Shown piece by piece: positions 1 through 9,989 of a stretch of 64,000 nt of DNA. Each line of letters begins with the position of its first letter. Within the stretch, counting starts at the first letter, position 1. A program made the position numbers and the translations under genes. The notes under the pieces are model-generated. The model was not told the DNA's origin. It made no database searches and worked only from the letters and a program-made list of their open reading frames with translations. This DNA is from an uncultured Clostridium sp. (lineage in GTDB: Bacteria > Bacillota > Clostridia > Peptostreptococcales > Peptostreptococcaceae), in contig CAMBXR010000009.1 of NCBI GenBank assembly GCA_945871955.1, positions 1-64,000 of the forward strand. Direction: 5' to 3'.

Positions 1-136
1 ATGTATAAATAGGTTATATTTTACACATTTTTTATATTTAATCTTAAATCACTCTCATCATATACACTTTCAGTATTTGTTTTCATATCTATAAATCATA
101 TTCTAGCTTTATATCTATCTGAATTTTTAAAAATTA

Positions 137-203
137 TAACAATATAAAAAGGTACTCTAGATAATATATTTTCTTCTATCTAAAGTACCTTTTTATATTG
201 TTA
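137..203 (-). terminator. Long stem-loop terminator of the SEL1-repeat gene
   Basis: 27-nt inverted repeat with one mismatch: taacaatataaaaaggtactctagata (137-163) / tatctaaagtacctttttatattgtta (177-203). The right arm includes the gene's stop codon. Confidence 0.7.
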
Positions 204-1448
204 TTTACTAATATTTACAATCTCTTTTAAAGAATTAAGTTTTTCTTTTGCTTCTTCTAGTCCATAGCTTGCTGATTTTTCATATAATTCTATGGCCTTA
301 TTATAATCTACTTTTACTCCGTATCCCATTTCATGCATTTCAGCTATGTTAAAAAGAACTATTGATATTTCTTCTTCATCACCTATTTTTACAGCATCAC
401 TTAATGCTTCTTCATAAAGTTCCATAGCTTTTTTACAATCTACTTCTACTCCATGACCATGTATATACATTTCTGCCAAGTTACTTTTAGCAATAGACTC
501 ATTTTGTTCTATAGCTTTTTCATACCATTTTATGGCTTCTTCGTAATTAGCTTCTATTCCTAATCCCTCTTGATAAATATATCCTAAATTACATTGAGCA
601 TCAGAACATCCTAGTTTTGCTGCTTTTTCATACCAATGTCTAGCTTTTTCATAATCTAAATCTACTCCTAGACCTTGATTATACATATATCCTACTTGAC
701 ATATAGCCTCTACATTACCTAATTTAGCAGCTTTTTTATAAAGATTTATAGCCTTATTATAATCTACTTCTACACCTTCACCAAATCTATACATCATTGC
801 AAGATTATAAAGTGCATTATCATTATCCATTTGGGCTGATTTTTCATACCAACTTATAGCTTTTTCATAATTTATTTTTGTGCCTTGTCCCATTTTATAC
901 ATTACACCTAAATTATATGCTGAGTTTGAATTTCCTAAGTCAGCTGATTTTTCATACCACTTCATAGCATTTTTGTAATCTTGATCAACACCTAATCCTT
1001 TTTCATACATGTGTCCTACATAAAAACAAGCATATTCTGTTTTAGATTTTTTAAACCAATAAATTGATTTTGTATAATCTACTTCTACACCGCTCCCTTT
1101 AAAGTACATATTTCCTAATGCATATTGAGCATCTTTATATCCTTGATTAGCAGATTTTTTATACCATGATAAAGCTTTTTTGTTATCTTTCATTTTATAA
1201 TATTTTTCATCAGCTATTATTTCAGTTTCAAAATACTTTTCTAATCCTTCTATACCATCTTCATAAAATATTCCAAGTATATATTGAGCATGAGAGTTAT
1301 CTTGAAGAGCTGACATTTTACATAAAATCATAAATTGATTAAAGTTATTTTCTTTATCTTTATCACAAATACAGCTTATTGCCTCTTTTAGTTTATTATG
1401 AGCATCTATTTTATTAAATTCATATAAATCATTTTCCAAGTTATCCAT
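201..1448 (-). CDS. SEL1/TPR-like repeat protein
   Basis: Roughly ten repeats of the type 'A..LG.MY..G.GV..DY.KA..WYEKAA..G', typical of Sel1-like repeats. Confidence 0.9.
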   Translation of the reverse strand: MDNLENDLYEFNKIDAHNKLKEAISCICDKDKENNFNQFMILCKMSALQDNSHAQYILGIFYEDGIEGLEKYFETEIIADEKYYKMKDNKKALSWYKKSANQGYKDAQYALGNMYFKGSGVEVDYTKSIYWFKKSKTEYACFYVGHMYEKGLGVDQDYKNAMKWYEKSADLGNSNSAYNLGVMYKMGQGTKINYEKAISWYEKSAQMDNDNALYNLAMMYRFGEGVEVDYNKAINLYKKAAKLGNVEAICQVGYMYNQGLGVDLDYEKARHWYEKAAKLGCSDAQCNLGYIYQEGLGIEANYEEAIKWYEKAIEQNESIAKSNLAEMYIHGHGVEVDCKKAMELYEEALSDAVKIGDEEEISIVLFNIAEMHEMGYGVKVDYNKAIELYEKSASYGLEEAKEKLNSLKEIVNISK

Positions 1449-1537
1449 ATGTCCACCTCTAAATTGTCTAATTATTTTAATTTATATATGCAATAAGCTA
1501 TTATATCATAAATATTTCACAACTTGTTATATATATT

Positions 1538-2341
1538 CTATTTACTCATTTCCCTACTTTTGTTAACACAAGCTTCCACTGCTTTTATAACAGCACCTCT
1601 AAAATTATTTTCTTCCAATACCTTAACAGCTTCTATAGTTGTCCCCCCTGGAGAGCACACCATATCTTTAAGTTCTCCTGGATGTTTATCAGTCTCCAAC
1701 ACCATTTTCGCTGCTCCAAGAACTCCTTGTGCTGCAAATTTATATGCCTTATCTCTAGGCATTCCTGCTAAAACTGCTCCATCAGCTATAGCTTCTATAA
1801 ACATGAAAGCATAAGCTGTTGATGATCCACTTGCTCCTATAACTGCATCTATAAGTTTTTCATCAACTATTTCACTTTTTCCTAAAGCATCAAATATAAA
1901 TTTCACTAAATTTAATTCTTCTTCATTTATATTTTGGTTTGGTGATATAGATGTCATCCCTTCTCCAACTAAAGCAGGAGTATTTGGCATAGTTCTAACT
2001 ATTTTCTTATCAAATCCTATAATTTTTTCAACTGATTCAATAGTTTTTCCTGCTGCTATTGTAACTATTATTTTCTCATTATCTATTTCACTTTTAATTT
2101 CTTCTAAAACTTCATCATATATATTAGGTTTTACACCAACTACTACAATATCGGAGTTTCTTACAACTTCCCTAGAATCTTTAGTCACTCTCACATCATA
2201 AGTATTTTTTATTTTTTCTACAGATTTGTCACTTTTCACACAAGCAATTATATCTTTTTTATCTATTATTTTTGCTTTTAATATTCCCCCTAGTATTGCT
2301 CCTCCCATATTTCCTGCACCAATAAATCCTATTCTTTTCAT
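1538..2341 (-). CDS. proC: Pyrroline-5-carboxylate reductase
   Basis: N-terminal IGFIGAGNMGGAILGG Rossmann motif; RTMPNTPALVGEGMT and CSPGGTTIEAV motifs of ProC. Confidence 0.95.
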   Translation of the reverse strand: MKRIGFIGAGNMGGAILGGILKAKIIDKKDIIACVKSDKSVEKIKNTYDVRVTKDSREVVRNSDIVVVGVKPNIYDEVLEEIKSEIDNEKIIVTIAAGKTIESVEKIIGFDKKIVRTMPNTPALVGEGMTSISPNQNINEEELNLVKFIFDALGKSEIVDEKLIDAVIGASGSSTAYAFMFIEAIADGAVLAGMPRDKAYKFAAQGVLGAAKMVLETDKHPGELKDMVCSPGGTTIEAVKVLEENNFRGAVIKAVEACVNKSREMSK

Positions 2342-2503
2342 AATTTACCTCCCATTATAATAATATAAATAAATTATATCATTAAGTTTTTTAATATTAA
2401 CATCCATATTACTAATTTTAGCATAATACAGTTTTTCAATTATTGATGAAGTTATTATATTAAATTATAATTATATTTATAGACATATACAGGGGGGATT
2501 ATA

Positions 2504-3415
2504 TTGAAAACTTTAGGCATAATTGATATTGGCTCCAATTCCATTAAGTTAATAATTGTTGAAGTAAATAGCAATTCATATAAAGAGATTTGTCATAAAA
2601 AATCTCAGACAAGATTATCCATGTTTGTAGATAAAGAAAGCAAAGAGTTATCTTTAGTAGGTATGAAGCAATTCTTTCAAGTTTTATTTACTTTCAAAAA
2701 ATACTGTAATTATTATAACTGTGAAGAAATAATAGCTGTGGCAACGGAATCTCTTAGACAAATTAAAAATTCAGCTGATATAATTGACTATATTTATACT
2801 TCATTAAATATAAAAATAAAAATTTTATCACCTGAGGAAGAATGTTATTTTGGATATATTTCTTCCATACCCGATAATTTAAATGACTATGTTCATTTAG
2901 ACATGGGTGGGGGAAGTGTAGAGATAGGTCTTGTCAAAAACAAAGTCTTGATTGAAACTATCAGTATACCCATGGGTGCGTTGAAAATCACAAATAAATT
3001 TCATATTAAAGATGGTATCTCTGATGAAGAAGAAGTACATATTCAAGAATATATATATAATAAATTGAGCAATATTGAATGGATTGATAAGTGCAAAAAC
3101 TTGCCTTCTGTTGTTATAGGAGGTTCCATTAAAACCATCGGTAGAATACATCAACATGAGCATAATATTACATCTAATATTCATGGATATGAATTATTTA
3201 ATAAAGATATTGATTATCTTTTACATAAAATCAGTAAACTTACTTTAGAAGAAGTAATTTATTCTACTGGTATATCAAAAACTAGAGGTGATATTTTAGT
3301 TGGGGCTTTAGTTACTTTAAATAGCATTATATCATATTTGCAGTCTTCAAAAATAATTATCAGTAAATATACAATTAGGGAAGGTATAATAAGGGATTAT
3401 ATAAAAAATCAATAA
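2504..3415 (+). CDS. Ppx/GppA-family phosphatase (exopolyphosphatase-like), TTG start
   Basis: IDIGSNSIKLIIVEV, ATESLRQIKNS, LDMGGGSVEIGLV motifs; TTG start after a GGGGGG-type RBS. Confidence 0.85.
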   Translation: MKTLGIIDIGSNSIKLIIVEVNSNSYKEICHKKSQTRLSMFVDKESKELSLVGMKQFFQVLFTFKKYCNYYNCEEIIAVATESLRQIKNSADIIDYIYTSLNIKIKILSPEEECYFGYISSIPDNLNDYVHLDMGGGSVEIGLVKNKVLIETISIPMGALKITNKFHIKDGISDEEEVHIQEYIYNKLSNIEWIDKCKNLPSVVIGGSIKTIGRIHQHEHNITSNIHGYELFNKDIDYLLHKISKLTLEEVIYSTGISKTRGDILVGALVTLNSIISYLQSSKIIISKYTIREGIIRDYIKNQ

Positions 3416-3426
3416 ATTTGCTTACT

Positions 3427-3484
3427 AAATAATCATGACTTACAATTTATTAAAAACTATATAAATTGTAAGTCATGATTATTT
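3427..3484. terminator. Bidirectional hairpin terminator between convergent genes
   Basis: Perfect 24-bp inverted repeat aaataatcatgacttacaatttat / ataaattgtaagtcatgattattt with a 10-nt loop, between ORFs 2504-3415 (+) and 3489-4064 (-). Confidence 0.75.
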
Positions 3485-3488
3485 CTAT

Positions 3489-4064
3489 TTAAAAAGGATA
3501 ATAATTTGGAATACTTTGTTCTAAAGAATTAATATACTCTCCAATGGGAATTTTATTTTCAATCTTATCAATTAATCTACTTATATAAAGATAAGTACTT
3601 TCTGATATCTCTTCACCTAAAATCCCCAGTATTCCTAATATTTTCTGTAAAGAAAGATCATTTTTTCTTTCACATAATATAACAGCACAGTAAATGTCAT
3701 CAGCTTTTTTAGGATTTATATCTAATAATTCATTTTTAATATAATATGTATTATTCCAAAATCCTCCCTTTTCTTCTTTATATATTACTCCATAAAAATT
3801 TTGCTCTTTATCACATACATAACTCTTATCATCTAAATATTTTTCGATTACTATATTTTCATCTATATAAGCTTTATGCTTTTTTATAAAATCTTCACCA
3901 GATTTAAAATTAAAAATTTGATCATATTTAAATGGTTTAATATTATAAACTAATTCTATTATTGCCAACTCATATTTTTGATTATCTGTTAAACTACATT
4001 GAAGTAGTTTATTATTTCTATTTCTTCTGAAGTTAACTTTTATTAATTTACCATTATTGTTCAT
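3489..4064 (-). CDS. Hypothetical protein
   Basis: 191-aa ORF, no family recognised. Confidence 0.6.
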   Translation of the reverse strand: MNNNGKLIKVNFRRNRNNKLLQCSLTDNQKYELAIIELVYNIKPFKYDQIFNFKSGEDFIKKHKAYIDENIVIEKYLDDKSYVCDKEQNFYGVIYKEEKGGFWNNTYYIKNELLDINPKKADDIYCAVILCERKNDLSLQKILGILGILGEEISESTYLYISRLIDKIENKIPIGEYINSLEQSIPNYYPF

Positions 4065-4203
4065 CTTCTCATCCTACTCCTTTGTAAAAATCTTTCTATA
4101 AATTTATATGAGTTGTCCAAAAATAAAATTCATTTTTATTTTGTATTATTAAAAAGAGAATGTCACAAGACATCCTCCTTTATAGTAATTATATAATTTT
4201 TAA

Positions 4204-5004
4204 TTAAAATACTGGCACTATACTTCCATTGTATTTTTCTTCTATGAATTTTTTAACTTCTTCGCTATTTAAAGCTTCAGTTAAGGCTTTTACTTTTTCA
4301 CTATCTTTGTTATCTTCTCTACAAGCTAATATATTAACATATGGTGAATCACTTGATTCTATAGCTAAAGCATCTTTAGTTGGATTTAAGTTAACATTTA
4401 AAGCATAATTTGTGTTTATTACTGCAAAGTCTACATCTGCTAAGCTTGAAGGTACTGAAGCAGCATCTACTTCTACTATTTCAACGTTTTTAGGATTTTT
4501 TGTTATATCTTTTGCAGTTATTAATTCTTTTTTAGCCACTTCTATAATTCCATTTTTAGCTAATAATTGTAAAGCTCTCGCTTCATTTGTTGCATCATTT
4601 GGCACTGCTATTTTTGCCCCATCTTTTATTTCATCTAAACTTTTATGTTTTTCAGAGTAAATCCCCATTGGCTCTATATGAACCTTCGCTGTATAAGTTA
4701 AATTTAAATCTTTTTCACTATTCATTTGTTCTAAGTAAGGAATGTGTTGGAAGTAGTTTGCATCTAAATCTCCTTCTGCTAAAGATGTATTTGGAAGTAC
4801 ATAATCGTCAAACTCAACTACTTCTAAACTATATCCTTGTTTTTCTAATAGTGGTTTAGCCACTTCTAAAATTTCAGCATGTGGTGTTGGTGATGCTCCC
4901 ACTTTTATAGTTTTGTCTTCTCCTGATGAGTTAGAACATCCTACTAATAAAGATGTACTTATTACTCCTGCTAATGTTAATGATAATATTTTTTTTAATT
5001 TCAT
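4204..5004 (-). CDS. metQ: Methionine ABC transporter substrate-binding lipoprotein
   Basis: Lipobox LVGCS; GASPTPHAEILE; NlpA/MetQ-like; adjacent to metI and metN and downstream of a SAM riboswitch. Confidence 0.93.
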   Translation of the reverse strand: MKLKKILSLTLAGVISTSLLVGCSNSSGEDKTIKVGASPTPHAEILEVAKPLLEKQGYSLEVVEFDDYVLPNTSLAEGDLDANYFQHIPYLEQMNSEKDLNLTYTAKVHIEPMGIYSEKHKSLDEIKDGAKIAVPNDATNEARALQLLAKNGIIEVAKKELITAKDITKNPKNVEIVEVDAASVPSSLADVDFAVINTNYALNVNLNPTKDALAIESSDSPYVNILACREDNKDSEKVKALTEALNSEEVKKFIEEKYNGSIVPVF

Positions 5005-5100
5005 AATGAAATCCCCCTTATATATTTTTTATTTGAGTAACGAAATTACCTAAAGCAATAGCTAAGGTATATCGCTAGTAACATAGAATGTGATAACATA

Positions 5101-5760
5101 CTATTTAAGTTTTTTATATGAATAGTCTCCTGCACTTTGTATAATTTGAACTATTACAATAAGTGTCACAACTACATATATCATTACTGAATCATCAAAT
5201 CTTTGATAACCATATGTTATAGCTACTTTTCCAAGTCCACCTGCTCCAACAGCTCCTGCCATGGCTGTACATCCTAAAATAGATATTACTGATAAAGTAA
5301 TTCCAGATACTAGTGAAGGCATGGCCTCTTTTACAATTACTTTAAATATAATTTGCAATTTTGTTGCTCCAAAAGATTTAGCTGCTTCTATTAGTCCTTC
5401 ATCCACTTCATTTAATGCATTTTCTATTATTCTTGCAATAAATGGTGCAGCTGCTATTGTTATGGGTACTATTGCTGCTGTTTCTCCTATACTTGTACCT
5501 ACTATTAATCTTGTAAATGGTCTTAGTGCTACAAGAAGTATAATAAAGGGAAAACTTCTCACTGTATTTACTATAAATCCAAGTATGCTGTATACTGTCT
5601 TATTTGGTTTAAGTCCCTTTGGCTTAGTTACTACTAATATAATTGCCATAATAAATCCTAAAAGAGTTGCCACAATCGTGGGAACTATAATCATATATAA
5701 TGTTTGAACTAAAGCTTCTCCAAGTATTTCTGTTAAATATGTATATAAACTAGTCTTCAT
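5101..5760 (-). CDS. metI: Methionine ABC transporter permease
   Basis: Multi-TM permease with an EAAKSFGATKLQIIFKVIVKEAMP EAA loop; operon context. Confidence 0.93.
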   Translation of the reverse strand: MKTSLYTYLTEILGEALVQTLYMIIVPTIVATLLGFIMAIILVVTKPKGLKPNKTVYSILGFIVNTVRSFPFIILLVALRPFTRLIVGTSIGETAAIVPITIAAAPFIARIIENALNEVDEGLIEAAKSFGATKLQIIFKVIVKEAMPSLVSGITLSVISILGCTAMAGAVGAGGLGKVAITYGYQRFDDSVMIYVVVTLIVIVQIIQSAGDYSYKKLK

Positions 5761-6718
5761 TGATTATTTCCTCCCATCTCACTTCTTTTTCATCTAAGTA
5801 TTTTTTAACTTTCTCTTTATGTTCAAATGAAACATTTATTATTAGTGAGCCCAATATATCTTCTCTGTATTTTTCCAATTTCCCGCAGATTATAGAAAAA
5901 TCTATATCTAAATTTCTTGCCATGGAAGTTATAATCGAATCATTAGATATTTCTTTTGGGAAGATTATTCTTATATTTGTTCCCTTTGGCAGAACTATAT
6001 CTTCTTCTCCCACAAGCTTTTGTAAATTTTTAGAGTTTTGTAAAAATAATTCTTCTGTATCGCCAATTTCTAAAACTTTTCCACCTTCCATAATTGCTAC
6101 CCTTGAACAAATTTGCTTAATTACTTCCATTTGGTGAGTTACCATAATAATCGTAATATTCAGTTTTTTATTTATATCTTGAAGCAAGTTTAAGATTGAT
6201 TTAGTTGTATTTGGATCTAATGCTGATGTAGCTTCATCACATAAAAGTACTTTTGGATTTAGAGCTAAAGCTCTAGCTATGGCTACTCTTTGTTTTTGTC
6301 CTCCACTTAAATTTCTTGGCTTTTGATTTTTCTTATCATCTATACCAACTAATTTTAAAAGTTCATCTACTCTTTTATTTATTTCTTCCTTTGAATATTT
6401 AAAACACTCAAGTGGTAGTGCCACATTTTCAAATACTGTTTTTCTTTCTAGCAGTGAAAAATGTTGAAATATCATTCCCAAATCTTTTCTTAAAAATCTA
6501 AGTTCATTTTCACTTAAATCTTTTACTTCTTTATCTTCAACTAAAATACTTCCCTCTTCATAAGTTTCCAGTCTATTTATACATCTAAGTAATGTAGATT
6601 TACCAGCACCACTGTGACCTATAATTCCAAATATCTCACCTTTCTTCATATGTATGTTAATATTGTTTAAAACTTTTGTTTCACCATAATATTTATTTAA
6701 GTTTGAAATATATATCAT
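5750..6718 (-). CDS. metN: Methionine ABC transporter ATP-binding protein
   Basis: Walker A GHSGAGKST, signature LSGGQKQRVAIARAL, Walker B VLLCDEATSALDP, C-terminal NIL-type domain. Confidence 0.95.
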   Translation of the reverse strand: MIYISNLNKYYGETKVLNNINIHMKKGEIFGIIGHSGAGKSTLLRCINRLETYEEGSILVEDKEVKDLSENELRFLRKDLGMIFQHFSLLERKTVFENVALPLECFKYSKEEINKRVDELLKLVGIDDKKNQKPRNLSGGQKQRVAIARALALNPKVLLCDEATSALDPNTTKSILNLLQDINKKLNITIIMVTHQMEVIKQICSRVAIMEGGKVLEIGDTEELFLQNSKNLQKLVGEEDIVLPKGTNIRIIFPKEISNDSIITSMARNLDIDFSIICGKLEKYREDILGSLIINVSFEHKEKVKKYLDEKEVRWEEIINED

Positions 6719-6763
6719 ATTATTCCCCCTCTAAAAGCTTTATTTGTTTGTCTAATTATATAT

Positions 6764-6909
6764 AAAAAAGCCTAAGTATAAAACTTAGGCTAATTGACTA
6801 ATTTATACTCATCTTTCAACTAATAATAGTTGCTGGAATTAGCACCTTGTACAAACGTACTGGTTGCTGGGCTTCACAGGGCCAGTCCCTCAGCCTCTCT
6901 TGATAAGAG
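6764..6909 (-). promoter_or_regulatory. SAM-I (S-box) riboswitch with intrinsic terminator
   Basis: Minus strand reads cttatcaagagaggctgagggactggccctgtgaagcccagcaacc...aaggtgctaattcc, followed by the terminator gcctaagttttatacttaggcttttttt; immediately upstream of metNIQ. Confidence 0.95.
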
Positions 6910-6995
6910 TTTATTTAATTATTATGCTATATATAGTAAGACTATTTTTTTTTAAAGTCAATTATTTATTTATTTTTTTATAAATAAATTTTTTA

Positions 6996-7610
6996 TTATT
7001 TAGTTGTTTTATGTGTATTATTTTCTTCTACAGTTCCTCTATTTATTCCAAGTCTTTCATTCATATTGTTTAGCATTTTTTCAAATTCATTAGTCTCATG
7101 TTCACCTTCTCTAGTTTTATCATGTACTAATCTAATAAATTCACTTTGAGTTTTTGAATAATCACTTTCTTTTATTTCATTTAATTTAGTTATTTTTCTA
7201 TCGATATCTTTTATTAATTTTTCTCCTTCTCTTATTAAGTCTTCATTCATTTTATTTATTTCTTTATCATCAGTTTTTGCATCATTTTTTAGTCCATCTA
7301 CAAAAGATTGTATTTTATCTCTACTATCTTCGTAAGCCGATCTAACTTCTTTTAAGTATGCTTCATTTCCTGGATATTCTTTGTTTTTATATGCATTTTC
7401 TACAGAATTCAAATCAGTGTACATTCTATATCCACCTAATGTTCCTATACTTTCATTATATAGTCCTGTATAAGTATTGTAGTAAGCATTATCATCTGGT
7501 TCATTTGCAGGTGCTTGAGCGTTATTATTATTGTTATTTGCTCTATTACCACAACCTACCATGGAAAAAAGTAAAAGAAAAGATAAAGTTAAAGTAATAA
7601 ATTTTTTCAT
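6996..7610 (-). CDS. Hypothetical lipoprotein
   Basis: Signal peptide with lipobox (LLFSMVGCGN), then an N-rich linker and a charged helical region. Confidence 0.7.
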   Translation of the reverse strand: MKKFITLTLSFLLLFSMVGCGNRANNNNNNAQAPANEPDDNAYYNTYTGLYNESIGTLGGYRMYTDLNSVENAYKNKEYPGNEAYLKEVRSAYEDSRDKIQSFVDGLKNDAKTDDKEINKMNEDLIREGEKLIKDIDRKITKLNEIKESDYSKTQSEFIRLVHDKTREGEHETNEFEKMLNNMNERLGINRGTVEENNTHKTTK

Positions 7611-7682
7611 ATTTTGTCCTCCATTTTTTATTATGTCTTTAAACTTATTATTTCAAATTTTTATTTTTTTATTTGGTATTAT

Positions 7683-9818
7683 TTAATTGCATTTGCTATA
7701 TCCACATTGAAGGCAAATAGTACATCCTCCTGTTGGTATAACTGCTTCATTACCGCATTCAGGACAAGTAAATTTTTCATGATTTTCTTCAATATGCTCT
7801 TTTTCAATATCTTTTACTTTTTCTTCCTTTTGTTTATTTTCTTTTTCAAAATTTTTATCGTTTAATAAAACACCACTTCTTTCACATCCATCTCTATAAA
7901 TTGTTATACCTTTTAATTTATTTTCCCAAGCTGACATATATATGTTATATACATCTTCCTTAGTTGCTTCGTATGGCAAATTTATAGTTGAAGATATGGA
8001 AGCATCAATATATTTTTGCCAAGCCCTTTGCATGGCTATTCTTTCACTTGCTTTTAAATTCATAGCAGTTACAAATATATCTGGCAAATCTTTTTCATCT
8101 GTTATATCTTTTAAATTCATATATTCTTTCACTATAGGTGTATAAACTTTATAATATACATCTTTTGAATGAAGTGTTTCAGTTTTTCTAGTATAAGAAA
8201 TATTAAACATAGGCTCTATTCCGCCACTTATACCAAGCATAGTTGATATGGATCCTGTAGGTGGTATAGTTAATATTTGTGAATTTCTTATTCCATATTT
8301 TTTTACAAGTTCTTTTACATCTTCATTTATATTTTTTATAAAAAAAGGTGATTTAAATAGAGCTTCCTCATTGTATTTTTCAAAGGCTCCTTTTTCTTTA
8401 GCTATCAAAGCTGATTTTTTAACTGCACTATTTAACATATTTTCAGATATTTCTTCACAAAGCTTAATAGCCTCTATTGATCCATATCTAATATTTAGTT
8501 TAATTAGCATATCAGCTATTCCCATAACTCCAAGACCGATTTGTCTATACTGTGAAACACTTTGTTGCTGTTCTTTTAATGGATGAAGAGGTAGCCCTTC
8601 ATCTAAAACTTCATTTAATCCCAATATACAGTCTTCTACACAACCTTTAAATTTTTCCATATCAAATATAGCATTATCTGTGAAAGGTTCTACCACAAAT
8701 TCTGCTAAATTCATAGATCCAAGTAAACAACTTCCTCCTGCTGGAAGAGGTTCTTCTGCACAAGGATTGACACCGTCATATTTAAATTCTTTATCTTCAC
8801 TTAGTAGATGATTTTTTCTTATATTATCCCAAAATAAAATACCTGGCTCTGCATAATCCCAGTTATTTTTTATTAATTTCATAAATAACTCATGGGCATC
8901 TACTTCTTTGATTATTTCTTCTCCTGAATTTTCCACAACAAACCTACATTTATATTTTTCTTTATTTTTTACTGCATTCATAAATTCATCTGTAACTTTT
9001 ACAGATATATTTGCCTTTGTTACCCTTTGTAAATCTGTTTTTACATCTATAAACTCCTCGATATCAGGATGACTTATATCCATAGAAATCATCAATGCTC
9101 CACGTCTTCCTTTTTGTCCTATTAGTCCCGTAGTCATAGAATATAAGTCCATAAAAGATACGGCTCCTGATGTGGTTTTGGCTGCATTATGAACTGTAGC
9201 ACCATTTGGTCTAAGCTTTGATATATCTATTCCCACTCCACCACCATAGGAAAAAGTTCTTGCCAAATTCTTAGCTGTATCAAATATGCTTTCTAAGTTA
9301 TCTTCTGGGGGACTTAGTACATAACAATTGGAATAAGTAACTTTTATATTATCTTTATACAAACCTCTATTTGCCAGTATTCTTCCTGCAAATAAAAACT
9401 TTCTTTCTCTAATAAGTTTAGCAATTTTGGGATTTCCGCCACTTATTCTTTCTACCCATTCATTAAAACTTTCATCCTTATACTGATATTTGTTTTTCCA
9501 AATAGATTTTTGTAATTCATCCATATCCCATTTTGAATTTCTTATTTCCGTTCTTCTATCTCTATATATAATATATTTTTTTGCAACATCTTTTCTATTG
9601 GAAGACATTAATAAATTTTCAACTTCATCTTGTATATTTTCCACTGCTGGCTCAATTTGTTTGTTTTTTATTTTTTCTTCAATAAGATCAGCAATAGTAC
9701 TTGCAAGCTCACTATCTGTTCCATATTTACTATTTATTGAAGATTTGAAAACTGCATTATAAATTTTCTTCTTATCAAATCTTTCTACTGTTCCATCTCT
9801 TTTAGCTACTTTTATCAT
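7683..9818 (-). CDS. nrdJ: Adenosylcobalamin-dependent (class II) ribonucleotide reductase with N-terminal ATP-cone
   Basis: ATP-cone start VAKRDGTVERFDKKKI; SYGGGVGIDISKLRPNGA; NPCAEEPLPAGGSCLLGSMNL; PPTGSISTMLGISGGIEP; C-terminal CPECG...CLQCGYSKCN zinc-ribbon. Confidence 0.92.
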   Translation of the reverse strand: MIKVAKRDGTVERFDKKKIYNAVFKSSINSKYGTDSELASTIADLIEEKIKNKQIEPAVENIQDEVENLLMSSNRKDVAKKYIIYRDRRTEIRNSKWDMDELQKSIWKNKYQYKDESFNEWVERISGGNPKIAKLIRERKFLFAGRILANRGLYKDNIKVTYSNCYVLSPPEDNLESIFDTAKNLARTFSYGGGVGIDISKLRPNGATVHNAAKTTSGAVSFMDLYSMTTGLIGQKGRRGALMISMDISHPDIEEFIDVKTDLQRVTKANISVKVTDEFMNAVKNKEKYKCRFVVENSGEEIIKEVDAHELFMKLIKNNWDYAEPGILFWDNIRKNHLLSEDKEFKYDGVNPCAEEPLPAGGSCLLGSMNLAEFVVEPFTDNAIFDMEKFKGCVEDCILGLNEVLDEGLPLHPLKEQQQSVSQYRQIGLGVMGIADMLIKLNIRYGSIEAIKLCEEISENMLNSAVKKSALIAKEKGAFEKYNEEALFKSPFFIKNINEDVKELVKKYGIRNSQILTIPPTGSISTMLGISGGIEPMFNISYTRKTETLHSKDVYYKVYTPIVKEYMNLKDITDEKDLPDIFVTAMNLKASERIAMQRAWQKYIDASISSTINLPYEATKEDVYNIYMSAWENKLKGITIYRDGCERSGVLLNDKNFEKENKQKEEKVKDIEKEHIEENHEKFTCPECGNEAVIPTGGCTICLQCGYSKCN

Positions 9819-9989
9819 TTTTTTACTCCTAAATTTAATTTTTCATAAATAAGTCCATTTTTATTTTTATCTTTTGTCATTAAAAATTTATTATTCTATG
9901 AATAATTTAGTTTTTTGATAAGTGATAACTTATAATTTATTTAACATTTAAAAACCTTCTACAAATAAAATTTGAGAAGGTTTTTAACT

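Noticed and set aside
201-1448. Dense repeated DNA motif, superficially repeat-array-like
   Set aside because: Period matches the 36-codon Sel1 protein repeat in one long ORF; the copies are diverged and there are no unique spacers, so it is not CRISPR.
1524-1814. Plus-strand ORF opposite proC
   Set aside because: Fully antisense to a confident CDS; low-complexity translation. The same applies to many antisense track ORFs (e.g. 4412, 4587, 5261, 11900, 15667, 18121, 20083).
9819-9989. Possible cobalamin riboswitch upstream of nrdJ
   Set aside because: No B12-box-like conserved sequence is visible in the short AT-rich leader.
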